A model generated the notes under the pieces. It was not told the origin of the DNA and did not search any database. It saw only the letters and a program-made list of their open reading frames with translations. From Candidatus Cloacimonadota bacterium (lineage in GTDB: Bacteria; Cloacimonadota; Cloacimonadia; JGIOTU-2), in NCBI GenBank assembly GCA_021158425.1, contig JAGGUR010000020.1:1-10039 (forward strand): a stretch of DNA of 10,039 nucleotides, in the 5' to 3' direction. The position numbers and the translations under genes are program-made. Of this stretch, positions 1 to 6,423 are shown piece after piece; position 1 is the first letter of the stretch, and each line of letters opens with the position of its first letter.

Positions 1-881
1 AATTTAAAATTATCACTGCATTTAATCCCTCTGCCGCCGGAGACAATTATATCTGCCTCGGTTAGATTAACCTGTTGTGTTTCATCTTTTACAAATTGTA
101 ATAATTTTGATACGATTTTTTCTGAATTGAATTCTACTTTCTGATTAATAATTTTGCCAGTTCTTGAAGTGTCTCTTTCAAGAGGAGTCATAACTTTATG
201 CCTAACTGTAGCCATTTGTGGCCTGTTGTTTGCACAACGAATTGTAGCCATAATATTACCACCAAAAGCAGGCCTGGTTTGTAGCAATTGTCTTGAATTA
301 CTATCTATTGCAAGTCCTGTGCAATCTGCTGTAAGTCCAGTTTTTAACTCAACTGCAACTCTGGGTATAAAAGACCTGCCAATTGAGGTTGCCCCGCATA
401 AAACAATTTCAGGTTTATGTTCTTTTATGATTTTTACAAAAGCCTGAGTGTATGCTTCATCAATAAAATCTTTTACTGTTGGATTATCAACAAGATAAAC
501 CTTATCAGCTCCATAAAATATTAACTCTTTGGCTTGCTTTTCAATTCCATAACCAAAAAGCACGGCAGAGAGTTCTGTTTCCAATGTATCTGCCAGCTCG
601 CGTGCCTTGCCTAATATCTCGTAAGTAACTGGCATAATCTCATTATTTCTTTGTTCTGCAAAAACCATTACGCCTTTATAATTCTCTATAGACTCTGTAG
701 GTGTAACCTCTTTTTGGATTATAATGGCGTCAAACGGACAAGCAGGAATGCAAACTCCGCAAAGCGTGCACTTTTCCAGATCTATAACTGCATTCTCTGC
801 TTCCAATCGTATCGCTTCATAAGGACAAGACTTGATACATTTTCCGCAACCTGTACATCTTTCAACAATTACTTCAATCAA
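1..881 (-). CDS. etfA: Electron transfer flavoprotein alpha subunit with N-terminal 2x[4Fe-4S] ferredoxin domain (C-terminus cut by window edge)
   Basis: EtfA pairs with EtfB to carry electrons through FAD between dehydrogenases and other carriers in the cytoplasm. The visible 293 residues begin with a ferredoxin domain. Cys9, 12, 15 and 19 form one cluster motif (CTGCGKCIKSCP) and Cys38, 41, 44 and 48 the second (CTLCGVCIPACP). The ETF alpha N-terminal domain follows, and the FAD-binding domain begins at about residue 280 (VSGGRGIK) just before the edge. The start is TTG at 881, directly after an excellent GGAGGT; no in-frame ATG fits the ferredoxin start. Ferredoxin-fused EtfA is known from anaerobes, for example the caffeyl-CoA reductase and lactate dehydrogenase Etf complexes of Acetobacterium, some of which bifurcate electrons. 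Whether this one does cannot be told without EtfB and the missing C-terminus. No etfB lies upstream; the upstream neighbour is a cation exchanger. Confidence 0.95.
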   Translation of the reverse strand, partial: MIEVIVERCTGCGKCIKSCPYEAIRLEAENAVIDLEKCTLCGVCIPACPFDAIIIQKEVTPTESIENYKGVMVFAEQRNNEIMPVTYEILGKARELADTLETELSAVLFGYGIEKQAKELIFYGADKVYLVDNPTVKDFIDEAYTQAFVKIIKEHKPEIVLCGATSIGRSFIPRVAVELKTGLTADCTGLAIDSNSRQLLQTRPAFGGNIMATIRCANNRPQMATVRHKVMTPLERDTSRTGKIINQKVEFNSEKIVSKLLQFVKDETQQVNLTEADIIVSGGRGIKCSDNFK

Positions 882-968
882 TACTACCTCCAAAGTTAAA
901 AGAATAAAATAGAAATTTTTTAGTCAAGATACTTAACAACTCTGATGTTATATAATCAAGCTAATTCA

Positions 969-1922
969 TCATTTGTGAAATAATAAAATTACATATAAGA
1001 TATAACAAACCACTAAAATAATTCCATAAACTTTACCGAACCTTTTACCAATTTTTGAAAATAGAAGAAATAATAATGATATTCCAAGACAAATTAGTAT
1101 ATCAAAGATTACGCTTGATTCTATTGATATCGGACTGATAGTTGCCGCAATTCCCAACACAAAAAGGATATTGAAGATATTACTTCCCACTATGTTACCG
1201 ATTGCAATTGATATCTTTCCTTTTGCTACTGCAACAATAGCAGTAACAATTTCTGGAATAGAAGTTCCAAACGCAACCACAGTTATTCCAATTACCTTTT
1301 CGCTAACACCCCACATATTAGCCACTATTTTGGCGTTTACTACTGCAAGATGACCGCCCAAAGCTATACCTGCTCCACCTATGATTGTTAGACCTATCGC
1401 TTTGCCAATAGAATATTTTTCTTCCTGAGCAACTGTTTGATTATTCCTTCTATCTCTAACCGCCATTCTTGATAGATAAAAAAGAAAACCAATAAAAAAC
1501 AGTAGAAATATTATTCCTTCAGCTCTTGAATATATGCATAAATGGGAACCCCCTTTTGAATAATTCAATCCAAAAAGTAGCATCAATACAGTAACAGCAA
1601 CCATAAAAGGCATTTCTTTCTTGATTGTGCTGGTCTCAAAAAATAAAGGTTTCATTAGTGCAGCTATTCCTATTGCAAGACAAATATTAGTGATATTGCT
1701 TCCTATTACATTCCCAAGAGCAATGCCATTTACTCCTGTAATAGATGCCTTTATACTAACAGCAGCCTCGGGAGCGCTCGTGCCAATAGCTGCGATAGAA
1801 AGCCCGATGAATAGTTGCGAAACCCGACAATATCTTGCAATTTGTGATGCACCTTCTACAAAATAGTCCGCACCTTTTGCTAATAAAATAAATGCAATAA
1901 TTAGAAAAATATATGGAAGCAT
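969..1922 (-). CDS. CaCA-superfamily Na+/Ca2+ (or K+-dependent) exchanger, YrbG-like integral membrane protein
   Basis: Predicted inner-membrane antiporter exchanging calcium or another cation for Na+ or H+. At 317 residues it has the usual length of prokaryotic CaCA proteins and about ten hydrophobic segments. Both alpha repeats are complete. Repeat 1 has GTSAPE at 47-52 and GNVIGSN at 70-76; repeat 2 has GTSIPE at 219-224 and GNIVGSN at 242-248. The two acidic residues needed for cation binding (Glu52, Glu224) are present. Charged residues in the middle (about 150-170) form the expected central cytoplasmic loop. ATG at 1922 is preceded by AAGGTGAG about 11 bases upstream. The gene ends in tandem TGA codons, then 87 bases lead to etfA, so the two may be co-transcribed. 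The ion specificity cannot be read from sequence. Confidence 0.93.
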   Translation of the reverse strand: MLPYIFLIIAFILLAKGADYFVEGASQIARYCRVSQLFIGLSIAAIGTSAPEAAVSIKASITGVNGIALGNVIGSNITNICLAIGIAALMKPLFFETSTIKKEMPFMVAVTVLMLLFGLNYSKGGSHLCIYSRAEGIIFLLFFIGFLFYLSRMAVRDRRNNQTVAQEEKYSIGKAIGLTIIGGAGIALGGHLAVVNAKIVANMWGVSEKVIGITVVAFGTSIPEIVTAIVAVAKGKISIAIGNIVGSNIFNILFVLGIAATISPISIESSVIFDILICLGISLLFLLFSKIGKRFGKVYGIILVVCYILYVILLFHK

Positions 1923-1991
1923 AATATTATTAACTCACCTTACGCAAAAACTTAAATTTTGTCACAACAAAACAATTACAAATTACAAATT

Positions 1992-2039
1992 TTCACCCTT
2001 CGAAGTAGCAGTTCATCCTTCGTAGTTCATCCTGTGAAA
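1992..2039. repeat. Three degenerate 14-bp direct repeat units
   Basis: TTCACCCTTCGAAG (1992-2005), TTCATCCTTCGTAG (2012-2025) and TTCATCCTGTGAAA (2026-2039) are variants of one 14-bp word; the first two match at 12 of 14 positions. They lie in the 236-base spacer between the metallo-hydrolase gene and the exchanger gene. The rest of that spacer holds a short ATTACAA tandem (about 1974-1990) and inverted repeats, and no credible ORF. The word TTCACCCTTCG recurs in reverse complement at 5480-5490. Confidence 0.75.
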
Positions 2040-2088
2040 TATATGAATCTATCCAGACTTATCGGGAAGAACTTTATTGCACAGGGTA
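2029..2088. repeat. Inverted repeat with 12-bp arms around a 36-base centre
   Basis: ATCCTGTGAAAT (2029-2040) and ATTGCACAGGGT (2077-2088) are reverse complements at 10 of 12 positions. The enclosed stretch carries TATCGGGA, a word also found in two other spacers of this window. This could be a small non-autonomous element or an RNA stem. There is no flanking duplication that I can identify and no encoded protein. Confidence 0.5.
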
Positions 2089-2134
2089 AATTAGACATTA
2101 GGATTTAGAAATTGGTCTGTGCCTGTGTGATGAA

Positions 2135-2148
2135 TACACAAATGTGTA
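2135..2148. repeat. Small perfect inverted repeat just past the metallo-hydrolase stop
   Basis: TACACA and TGTGTA are separated by two A bases, starting 11 bases beyond the stop codon of the minus-strand gene that ends at 2159. The stem is weak and no T-run follows it on the minus strand. A standard intrinsic terminator is therefore not supported; a protein-binding site is equally possible. Confidence 0.35.
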
Positions 2149-2158
2149 ACATTAGTGA

Positions 2159-2935
2159 TTAAACCTCTATCCAATCAGTGGGTTTGTGCTGATATGCAAC
2201 ATAAAGATTACAGTCAGATTTCTTAGCATTTAAAATTTTTAACATTTCATTATAAGCGATTTCAGGTTCATTATTCTCCTCGCTTAGATGCGCTAAAACG
2301 ATATTCTCTAAATTAGGATTAATAATCTCATCTATCAACTCACAGGCTTGAGAATTTGACAGATGACCATTTTTGCTATTTATCCTTTGTTTTAACCACC
2401 ATTCATACGGACCATTAATAAGCTTATCAAAATCATGATTACTTTCTAAAATAATTGTTGATGGGTCTTTTGTTTTTTCTTTTACAAGCTTGGTCGGATA
2501 TCCCAAATCTGTCAATATTACAAGTTTTTGTTTAGAATCCCTCTCCCGAATTTTGAAGCAAGAATTATCCGCACTATCATGCGGAACAGAAAAAGGCTCT
2601 ATCAAAAATTCATTAAAAGTAAAAGGTTTTCCATTTTCAAAAAACTTTACATAATCAACTTTTCCAAGACGATAATTTGCAGCATTAAAAGTTAACTGAT
2701 TTATAAGAAGCGGGATGCCTAATTTTCGCACGATAGGACCGGCCCCTCTTATGTGGTCAGAATGCTCATGCGAAATAAATAATGCCTTGATTGAGTTTTC
2801 ATCTACTCCGACTTGATTTAATCTTTCTAATATTTTTCTGCAAGAGAGGCCTGCATCTATCAAAATATTAGTCTCACTACCAGAAACCAATATTGAATTT
2901 CCCTTGCTACCACTTGCTAAAATACAAACTTTCAT
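2159..2935 (-). CDS. yycJ: Metallo-beta-lactamase-fold hydrolase, YycJ/WalJ-like
   Basis: Soluble 258-residue metal-dependent hydrolase, the normal length for YycJ/WalJ proteins. That family has been linked to DNA processing (5' exonuclease activity) and, in Firmicutes, to the WalRK operon; the role here is inferred from family only. The N-terminus (ASGSKGNS at 7-14) is characteristic. The HxHxDH metal motif is at His56, His58, Asp60 and His61. His119, Asp143 and His216 are candidates for the remaining ligands. ATG at 2935 has AAAGGA 7 bases upstream. This start region is odd: a 17-bp copy of the same ribosome-binding site and ATG lies 181 bases upstream, and repeat sequence fills the gap. 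There is no walK or walR nearby; neighbours are a glycosyltransferase upstream and a cation exchanger downstream. Confidence 0.92.
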   Translation of the reverse strand: MKVCILASGSKGNSILVSGSETNILIDAGLSCRKILERLNQVGVDENSIKALFISHEHSDHIRGAGPIVRKLGIPLLINQLTFNAANYRLGKVDYVKFFENGKPFTFNEFLIEPFSVPHDSADNSCFKIRERDSKQKLVILTDLGYPTKLVKEKTKDPSTIILESNHDFDKLINGPYEWWLKQRINSKNGHLSNSQACELIDEIINPNLENIVLAHLSEENNEPEIAYNEMLKILNAKKSDCNLYVAYQHKPTDWIEV

Positions 2936-2950
2936 CTGAAAATCCTTTCA

Positions 2951-2974
2951 CCACAAAGTCACAAAGACACAAAG
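2951..2974. repeat. Three tandem 8-bp units (NCACAAAG)
   Basis: CCACAAAG, TCACAAAG and ACACAAAG follow each other without gaps and lead into a run of A bases. The tandem lies directly upstream of the yycJ ribosome-binding site, inside the putative insertion. Similar CACAAAG-rich repeats occur in intergenic DNA of many unrelated bacteria, so it does not diagnose the host. Confidence 0.8.
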
Positions 2975-3003
2975 AAAAAAAATAAACAAACTCATTCTCA
3001 TCC

Positions 3004-3027
3004 GTCTTGGCTCGGCCAAGCCGAGAC
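3004..3027. repeat. GC-rich imperfect palindrome
   Basis: A 24-bp near-palindrome has 12-bp arms GTCTTGGCTCGG and CCAAGCCGAGAC that pair except for one wobble and one mismatch. Its first 10 bases, GTCTTGGCTC, recur exactly at 5447-5456 in another spacer, marking this as part of a dispersed repeat family. Confidence 0.7.
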
Positions 3028-3036
3028 AGAAGCCCT

Positions 3037-3053
3037 CCCCAATTAAATTGGGG
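3037..3053. repeat. Perfect 8-bp inverted repeat (CCCCAATT / AATTGGGG)
   Basis: Two perfect 8-bp arms are separated by one base. This would form a stable hairpin on either strand only with a few arm bases opened for the loop. It is not followed by a T-run on the minus strand, so it is not an intrinsic terminator for the upstream genes. Confidence 0.75.
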
Positions 3054-3089
3054 ATTGGGAATGCTTACAACAGGATTGCATCCGCCAGA

Positions 3090-3103
3090 CCCGATATATC
3101 GGG
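3090..3103. repeat. Perfect 14-bp palindrome CCCGATATATCGGG
   Basis: The palindrome lies 7 bases from the outer 17-bp direct repeat, at the upstream end of the putative insertion relative to yycJ. Its right half (TATCGGGA with the next base) also occurs at 2060-2067 and 5494-5501 in other spacers. Confidence 0.8.
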
Positions 3104-3112
3104 ATGTATGTT

Positions 3113-3211
3113 TCATCTAAAAATCCTATTACTAAATTTTGTTTGATAAATTTTCTGAATGATTTTTTCTGTCAATTTAAAACTTGAATCTAAGCTGTTA
3201 TAAATTGTCAT
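3113..3211 (-). CDS. Possible small protein of 32 residues, hypothetical
   Basis: I do not recognise this product. A 32-codon frame starts with ATG at 3211, with AAAGGA 9 bases upstream. It begins 53 bases after the glycosyltransferase gene ends. It stops with a TGA that forms an ATGA overlap with the upstream copy of the duplicated yycJ start. Three other junctions in this minus-strand cluster use the same ATGA overlap, which suggests this frame was translated and coupled to yycJ before the repeat insertion. The peptide begins MTIYNSLDSSFKLTEK, is basic towards the C-terminus and has no membrane segment. Chance remains possible, since AT-rich spacers produce short frames easily. Confidence 0.35.
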   Translation of the reverse strand: MTIYNSLDSSFKLTEKIIQKIYQTKFSNRIFR

Positions 3212-3264
3212 AGATTAATTTCCTTTGATAAATAATTTTACTATTATTTTTTACATATATTACT

Positions 3265-4392
3265 TTACTTATCATGCCATCTATATCTTGTAAATGTTCC
3301 CAATATCCCGAAAATCAAAAAATATGGAATATAGAAAATTTCTGCTAAAGGGAAAATCCACAATAATCTGTTTTCTCTGAATAATATTGCACCCTTTATG
3401 ACAATCAAAAAATCAAAAATAACTTTAACTATGAAAATGCCTAAAAATGAATTCCAAGAGAAAGAAGAAAATATTGCCATAACAAATGATATGAACAGAA
3501 ATAGATAGAAAACAAATATCAGGGCTAAATAAATTTTTATATTTAATGGATAATATATCCATTTTGAAGCTCGTCTCTTTTCTTGATTGATTTGCTCTTT
3601 TGCACTTTTCCTTTCAACAGAATTAACAAAACTTTTTTTATCTTTTGCAAATGAAATTTTATACTTCTTACTTTTACTTATTTTTTGTAGAAACAAATCA
3701 TCATCACCAGAAGGAATATGTCCTATTCCAGAAAAGCCATTTAATTCTTTAAACACTCTTTTTCTATAAGCAAAATTCCTGCCTGTAGCTGTAACTCCCC
3801 AATTCCAACCAATAGTTCCTGCAGAAATTGAAAATATAGAAAGCCTTTCTAATCTCTTTAATAGGAAAACAAATTTTTGAAAAATTGTCTTCGTATTATA
3901 TGAAACTAAAGGAGAATAACCAACAACTACATCAAATCCTAAATTGAATTGATTATTAATACTTTTAAGCCAATTTTTGCCGGGCACACAATCTGCATCA
4001 GTAAAAAGTAAAATATTTCCATTTGATTGTTCAATCCCTTTAGTTAAGGCATTTTTCTTACCAACAAGATTTTTATCTTCTTTATCAATCTTTAAATATT
4101 TTATGTTGTTATATTTTTCTGAATATTTTTTTATTATTCCTTCAGTATTGTCTCGCGAACGGTCATTAATTATAATTACTTCATATTTATCTTTTGGATA
4201 TTCTTGAAAAGATAAAAAGTCTAACAAATTTGCAATATCCTTCTCTTCATTATGAGCAGCCACTATTACAGAAATATCATTAAAGAATAAAGAGTCTTTA
4301 CAGTTTTTAATCCTAAAAATTCCAATAAAAATAAATAATAAAAACAATGAATAAAATCCGAGTAAAATATATAAACCATAAAGAAATATCAT
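3265..4392 (-). CDS. Membrane-anchored family-2 glycosyltransferase
   Basis: Transfers a sugar from a nucleotide donor, probably to a lipid or polysaccharide acceptor at the inner face of the membrane. The 375 residues contain one N-terminal hydrophobic segment (about 5-26), a cytoplasmic GT-A domain, and about three C-terminal membrane segments (about 285-370), the layout of processive or lipid-modifying GT2 enzymes. Visible motifs are VIVAAHNEE (43-51) and IINDRSRDN (74-82) for donor binding, TDADC (131-135) with the DxD metal site, GDDD (229-232) as the probable catalytic acid region, and QEKRRASKW (270-278), resembling the Q(Q/R)xRW motif. The start overlaps the tsaD stop by ATGA, implying translational coupling. 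The acceptor cannot be predicted; no other polysaccharide genes lie in view. Confidence 0.9.
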   Translation of the reverse strand: MIFLYGLYILLGFYSLFLLFIFIGIFRIKNCKDSLFFNDISVIVAAHNEEKDIANLLDFLSFQEYPKDKYEVIIINDRSRDNTEGIIKKYSEKYNNIKYLKIDKEDKNLVGKKNALTKGIEQSNGNILLFTDADCVPGKNWLKSINNQFNLGFDVVVGYSPLVSYNTKTIFQKFVFLLKRLERLSIFSISAGTIGWNWGVTATGRNFAYRKRVFKELNGFSGIGHIPSGDDDLFLQKISKSKKYKISFAKDKKSFVNSVERKSAKEQINQEKRRASKWIYYPLNIKIYLALIFVFYLFLFISFVMAIFSSFSWNSFLGIFIVKVIFDFLIVIKGAILFRENRLLWIFPLAEIFYIPYFLIFGILGTFTRYRWHDK

Positions 4393-5414
4393 AAGTGGTA
4401 TAAACCTTTTATTGAAGAGGCGTTCAAGTTCAAATCTGCAAATTGATTCTTCTTATATTTGAAAATACCAGCCGCGGCTATCATTGCAGCATTATCAGTG
4501 CATAATTCTTTGGATGGATAAAATACATTTATATTGTTTTCTTTTGCATAGTCATGAAAAACTTTTCGCAATTCAGAATTAGCAGCAACTCCACCAGCTA
4601 ATAATAAATTCTTTATATCGTATTTTTGAATAGCATTGACAGTTTTTATAAATAATGTTCTCACTATAGCATTCTGGAAACTTGCGGCAAAATCATTTAT
4701 CTTATCATTTTCCAAATTAATATTATTTTCTTTTATATACAGGGCAGCTGCGGTTTTTAAACCACTGAAACTAAAATCATAATTTGGTCTTTTTATCATT
4801 GGCAACGGGAAACTTATATAATTTTTATTACCTTTACTCGCGAGCTTATCTATTTCTGGTCCTCCCGGATAGGTAATATTCAATACTTTCCCAATTTTAT
4901 CAAAAGCTTCTCCGGCGGCATCATCAATTGTTTTTCCTAAAATTTTGAAATCATCAAATGATAAAAATTTTACTAATTCTGTATGCCCTCCAGAAACCAC
5001 AAGAGCAACAAATGGATAATTGATTCCTGTGTGTTCTAAAAAATTTGCAAAAATATGCCCTAAAATATGATTTACTGGCATCAAAGGTTTCCCCAAACTG
5101 TATGCAAGTCCTTTTGCAAAAGATACTCCAACTAAAAGAGAACCAATAAGACCTGGATTTACAGAAACCGCAATCGCATTTATATCATCCAAAGTTAATT
5201 TTGCTTCTTTTAATGCCAAATCCACAATTGGCAAGATACCTTTTATATGCTCTCTTGAAGCAAGTTCAGGAACAACTCCACCGAATTTTACATGTATTGA
5301 TTGCGAGGAAACTATATTAGAATGAATATGAAAATCGCTATCTACTATTGCAGCAGATGTATCGTCACATGATGTTTCTATGCCAAGAATATTTAGCTTT
5401 CTCAAATTTTTCAC
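4389..5414 (-). CDS. tsaD: tRNA N6-adenosine threonylcarbamoyltransferase TsaD
   Basis: Transfers the threonylcarbamoyl group to A37 of ANN-decoding tRNAs (t6A), working with TsaB, TsaE and TsaC, none of which is in this window. The 341 residues match the family length. ASKHA-fold motifs are clear: GIETSCDDTSAA (11-22), the metal-binding His116 and His120 in VNHILGH, SGGHTEL (141-147) and Asp307 in CTDNAA. The usual GPGL reads NPGL here. The start is GTG at 5414, immediately preceded by an in-frame TAA, so nothing further upstream is possible; TTG at 5405 is an alternative. No strong ribosome-binding site is present, and the sequence before the start is repeat DNA. The stop overlaps the glycosyltransferase start by ATGA. 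Confidence 0.97.
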   Translation of the reverse strand: MKNLRKLNILGIETSCDDTSAAIVDSDFHIHSNIVSSQSIHVKFGGVVPELASREHIKGILPIVDLALKEAKLTLDDINAIAVSVNPGLIGSLLVGVSFAKGLAYSLGKPLMPVNHILGHIFANFLEHTGINYPFVALVVSGGHTELVKFLSFDDFKILGKTIDDAAGEAFDKIGKVLNITYPGGPEIDKLASKGNKNYISFPLPMIKRPNYDFSFSGLKTAAALYIKENNINLENDKINDFAASFQNAIVRTLFIKTVNAIQKYDIKNLLLAGGVAANSELRKVFHDYAKENNINVFYPSKELCTDNAAMIAAAGIFKYKKNQFADLNLNASSIKGLYHL

Positions 5415-5436
5415 TTAAGAGCCCCAGATAAAGTTG

Positions 5437-5519
5437 GTCTCGGCCAGTCTTGGCTCCCGACCCGTTCTCCGTAGTACTACGAAGGGTGAATGTATCGGGA
5501 GACAGGCGCCCAGACGGAA
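5437..5519. repeat. GC-rich palindromic repeat mosaic in the ybbR-tsaD spacer
   Basis: The 115-base spacer is filled by repeat words. CGTAGTACTACG (5470-5481) is a perfect palindrome, enclosed by CTCCCGA (5454-5460) and TCGGGAG (5495-5501), which could form an outer 7-bp stem. GTCTTGGCTC (5447-5456) is identical to 3004-3013. CGAAGGGTGAA (5480-5490) is the reverse complement of 1992-2002. The mosaic ends close to the tsaD start and supplies its upstream context. Confidence 0.75.
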
Positions 5520-5529
5520 GGGATTAATA

Positions 5530-6423
5530 TTACTCTTGCACATTTTTGACTCTTACAAATTTAGGAGTTTGAGCGATTAACTCAACCCCTTCCGGCAGGC
5601 AAACTTTTACAGATACTAAACTGTCTATCTCCAAAGATGCAGATGTATCAACTTCAGCAATAAAATCTTCAGGATTAATATTTTGCAAAATTTCCTCCTC
5701 CCCAGACACTTTAATACTAACAGTATTAGGAAATATCTCTATTCCTTCATCGGTTGATATAGGAAGAAGTGAGAAGGTTTTTTGAATAATTTTAGGAACC
5801 ATTTTTTTCACTAAAACTAAAGAATGTTCAAAACTTATCTTTTCACTCGGTGAGGGAGTTAATTTTATCTGAGAATTATTTTGGAAATTTTTCATATTAA
5901 ATGGTAAGGTTTTAATTTCATAAATATCAGTAATTAGAGTTTTGGGACCGGTAATTCGTATTTTCTTCGGTGAAATCGTTAAACCATTTTTCTGGAAAAA
6001 CTGTTTACTCTCTTCATCAATAAAAGTTATGGTGATTGGGACAAACTTAGAACTCATATTATCCATTGCAATCAAAACATTTTCAGATGCAGGTTTACGT
6101 AAAATTTTGAGATGATACTCTTCGAGAACCTTAAGATTTTCCAGCCTTATAGGATAATAGTTCTTCCCATAATGAGCATCTTTCAGATCTATACAATATG
6201 GCTGTTTATTAGAATTGTAAAACAGGATATTTTTTCCTGTGCCTTCAATTACAAGATTTATTGATTCAGGCTCTATTGACAAAGGTATTAAAGCAGCTGG
6301 AGCATTAGTAATTGATATCGGAATTGTAATGTTTACTTCATGGATTTTAGTTATATTTATTTCTAACCAAATTACAATTGCTATTACTAAAGCTAAAATC
6401 ATTGCCCAGAATTTCTTTTTCAT
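5530..6423 (-). CDS. ybbR: YbbR-domain (CdaR-like) membrane-anchored protein
   Basis: The 297-residue protein has an N-terminal membrane anchor (about 5-21, after MKKKF). An extracytoplasmic portion follows that looks like about three YbbR repeats (roughly 28-110, 120-205 and 215-295). These are beta-rich, with recurring patterns such as ITFIDEESKQF and VSIKVSGEEEIL. YbbR/CdaR proteins in Firmicutes bind and regulate the diadenylate cyclase CdaA, and the gene usually sits between cdaA and glmM. Neither partner is present here, so a c-di-AMP role is only an inference from the family. ATG at 6423 overlaps the TPR gene stop by ATGA, indicating coupled expression with that protein. Repeat DNA follows the stop. 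Confidence 0.82.
   Translation of the reverse strand: MKKKFWAMILALVIAIVIWLEINITKIHEVNITIPISITNAPAALIPLSIEPESINLVIEGTGKNILFYNSNKQPYCIDLKDAHYGKNYYPIRLENLKVLEEYHLKILRKPASENVLIAMDNMSSKFVPITITFIDEESKQFFQKNGLTISPKKIRITGPKTLITDIYEIKTLPFNMKNFQNNSQIKLTPSPSEKISFEHSLVLVKKMVPKIIQKTFSLLPISTDEGIEIFPNTVSIKVSGEEEILQNINPEDFIAEVDTSASLEIDSLVSVKVCLPEGVELIAQTPKFVRVKNVQE

Larger units (their letters stand above)
2907..3116 (-). other. Decoy upstream ORF starting at a duplicated yycJ start site and reading through repeat DNA
   Basis: From the upstream copy of the duplicated start (ATG at 3116, AGGA 7 bases before it) a 69-codon frame runs through the GC-rich repeats. It ends 28 bases inside yycJ, in another frame. 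The composition comes from palindromes and an 8-bp tandem, so it is very unlikely to encode a selected protein. It may still be translated and so affect ribosome entry at the true start at 2935. It is listed because it has a plausible start signal, not as a protein gene. Confidence 0.5.
2930..3127. mobile_element. Repeat-mosaic insertion bounded by 17-bp direct repeats at the yycJ start
   Basis: On the plus strand TTTCATCTGAAAATCCT (2930-2946) and TTTCATCTAAAAATCCT (3111-3127) differ at one base. Each copy contains the start codon and ribosome-binding site of yycJ. Everything between them is repeat material, in order an 8-bp tandem, an A/T-rich run and three palindromes, with much higher GC than the genes. 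The simplest reading is an insertion of 164 unique bases that duplicated 17 bases of target. No transposase is encoded, so any mobility must be supplied elsewhere. A duplication arising by recombination between spacer repeats is an alternative. Confidence 0.55.

Noticed and set aside
154..899. Plus-strand frames of 97 and 82 codons opposite etfA
   Set aside because: They lie antisense to a clearly conserved EtfA reading frame and contain no recognisable domain.
2975..3053. Terminator between the glycosyltransferase gene and yycJ on the minus strand
   Set aside because: The T-tract lies more than 20 bases beyond the nearest GC-rich stem, and the perfect 8-bp inverted repeat is followed by GC-rich sequence.
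3265..4392. Glycosyltransferase as part of a capsule or O-antigen island
   Set aside because: No other sugar-processing, flippase or polymerase genes are in the window, and it is coupled to tsaD with base composition like its neighbours.
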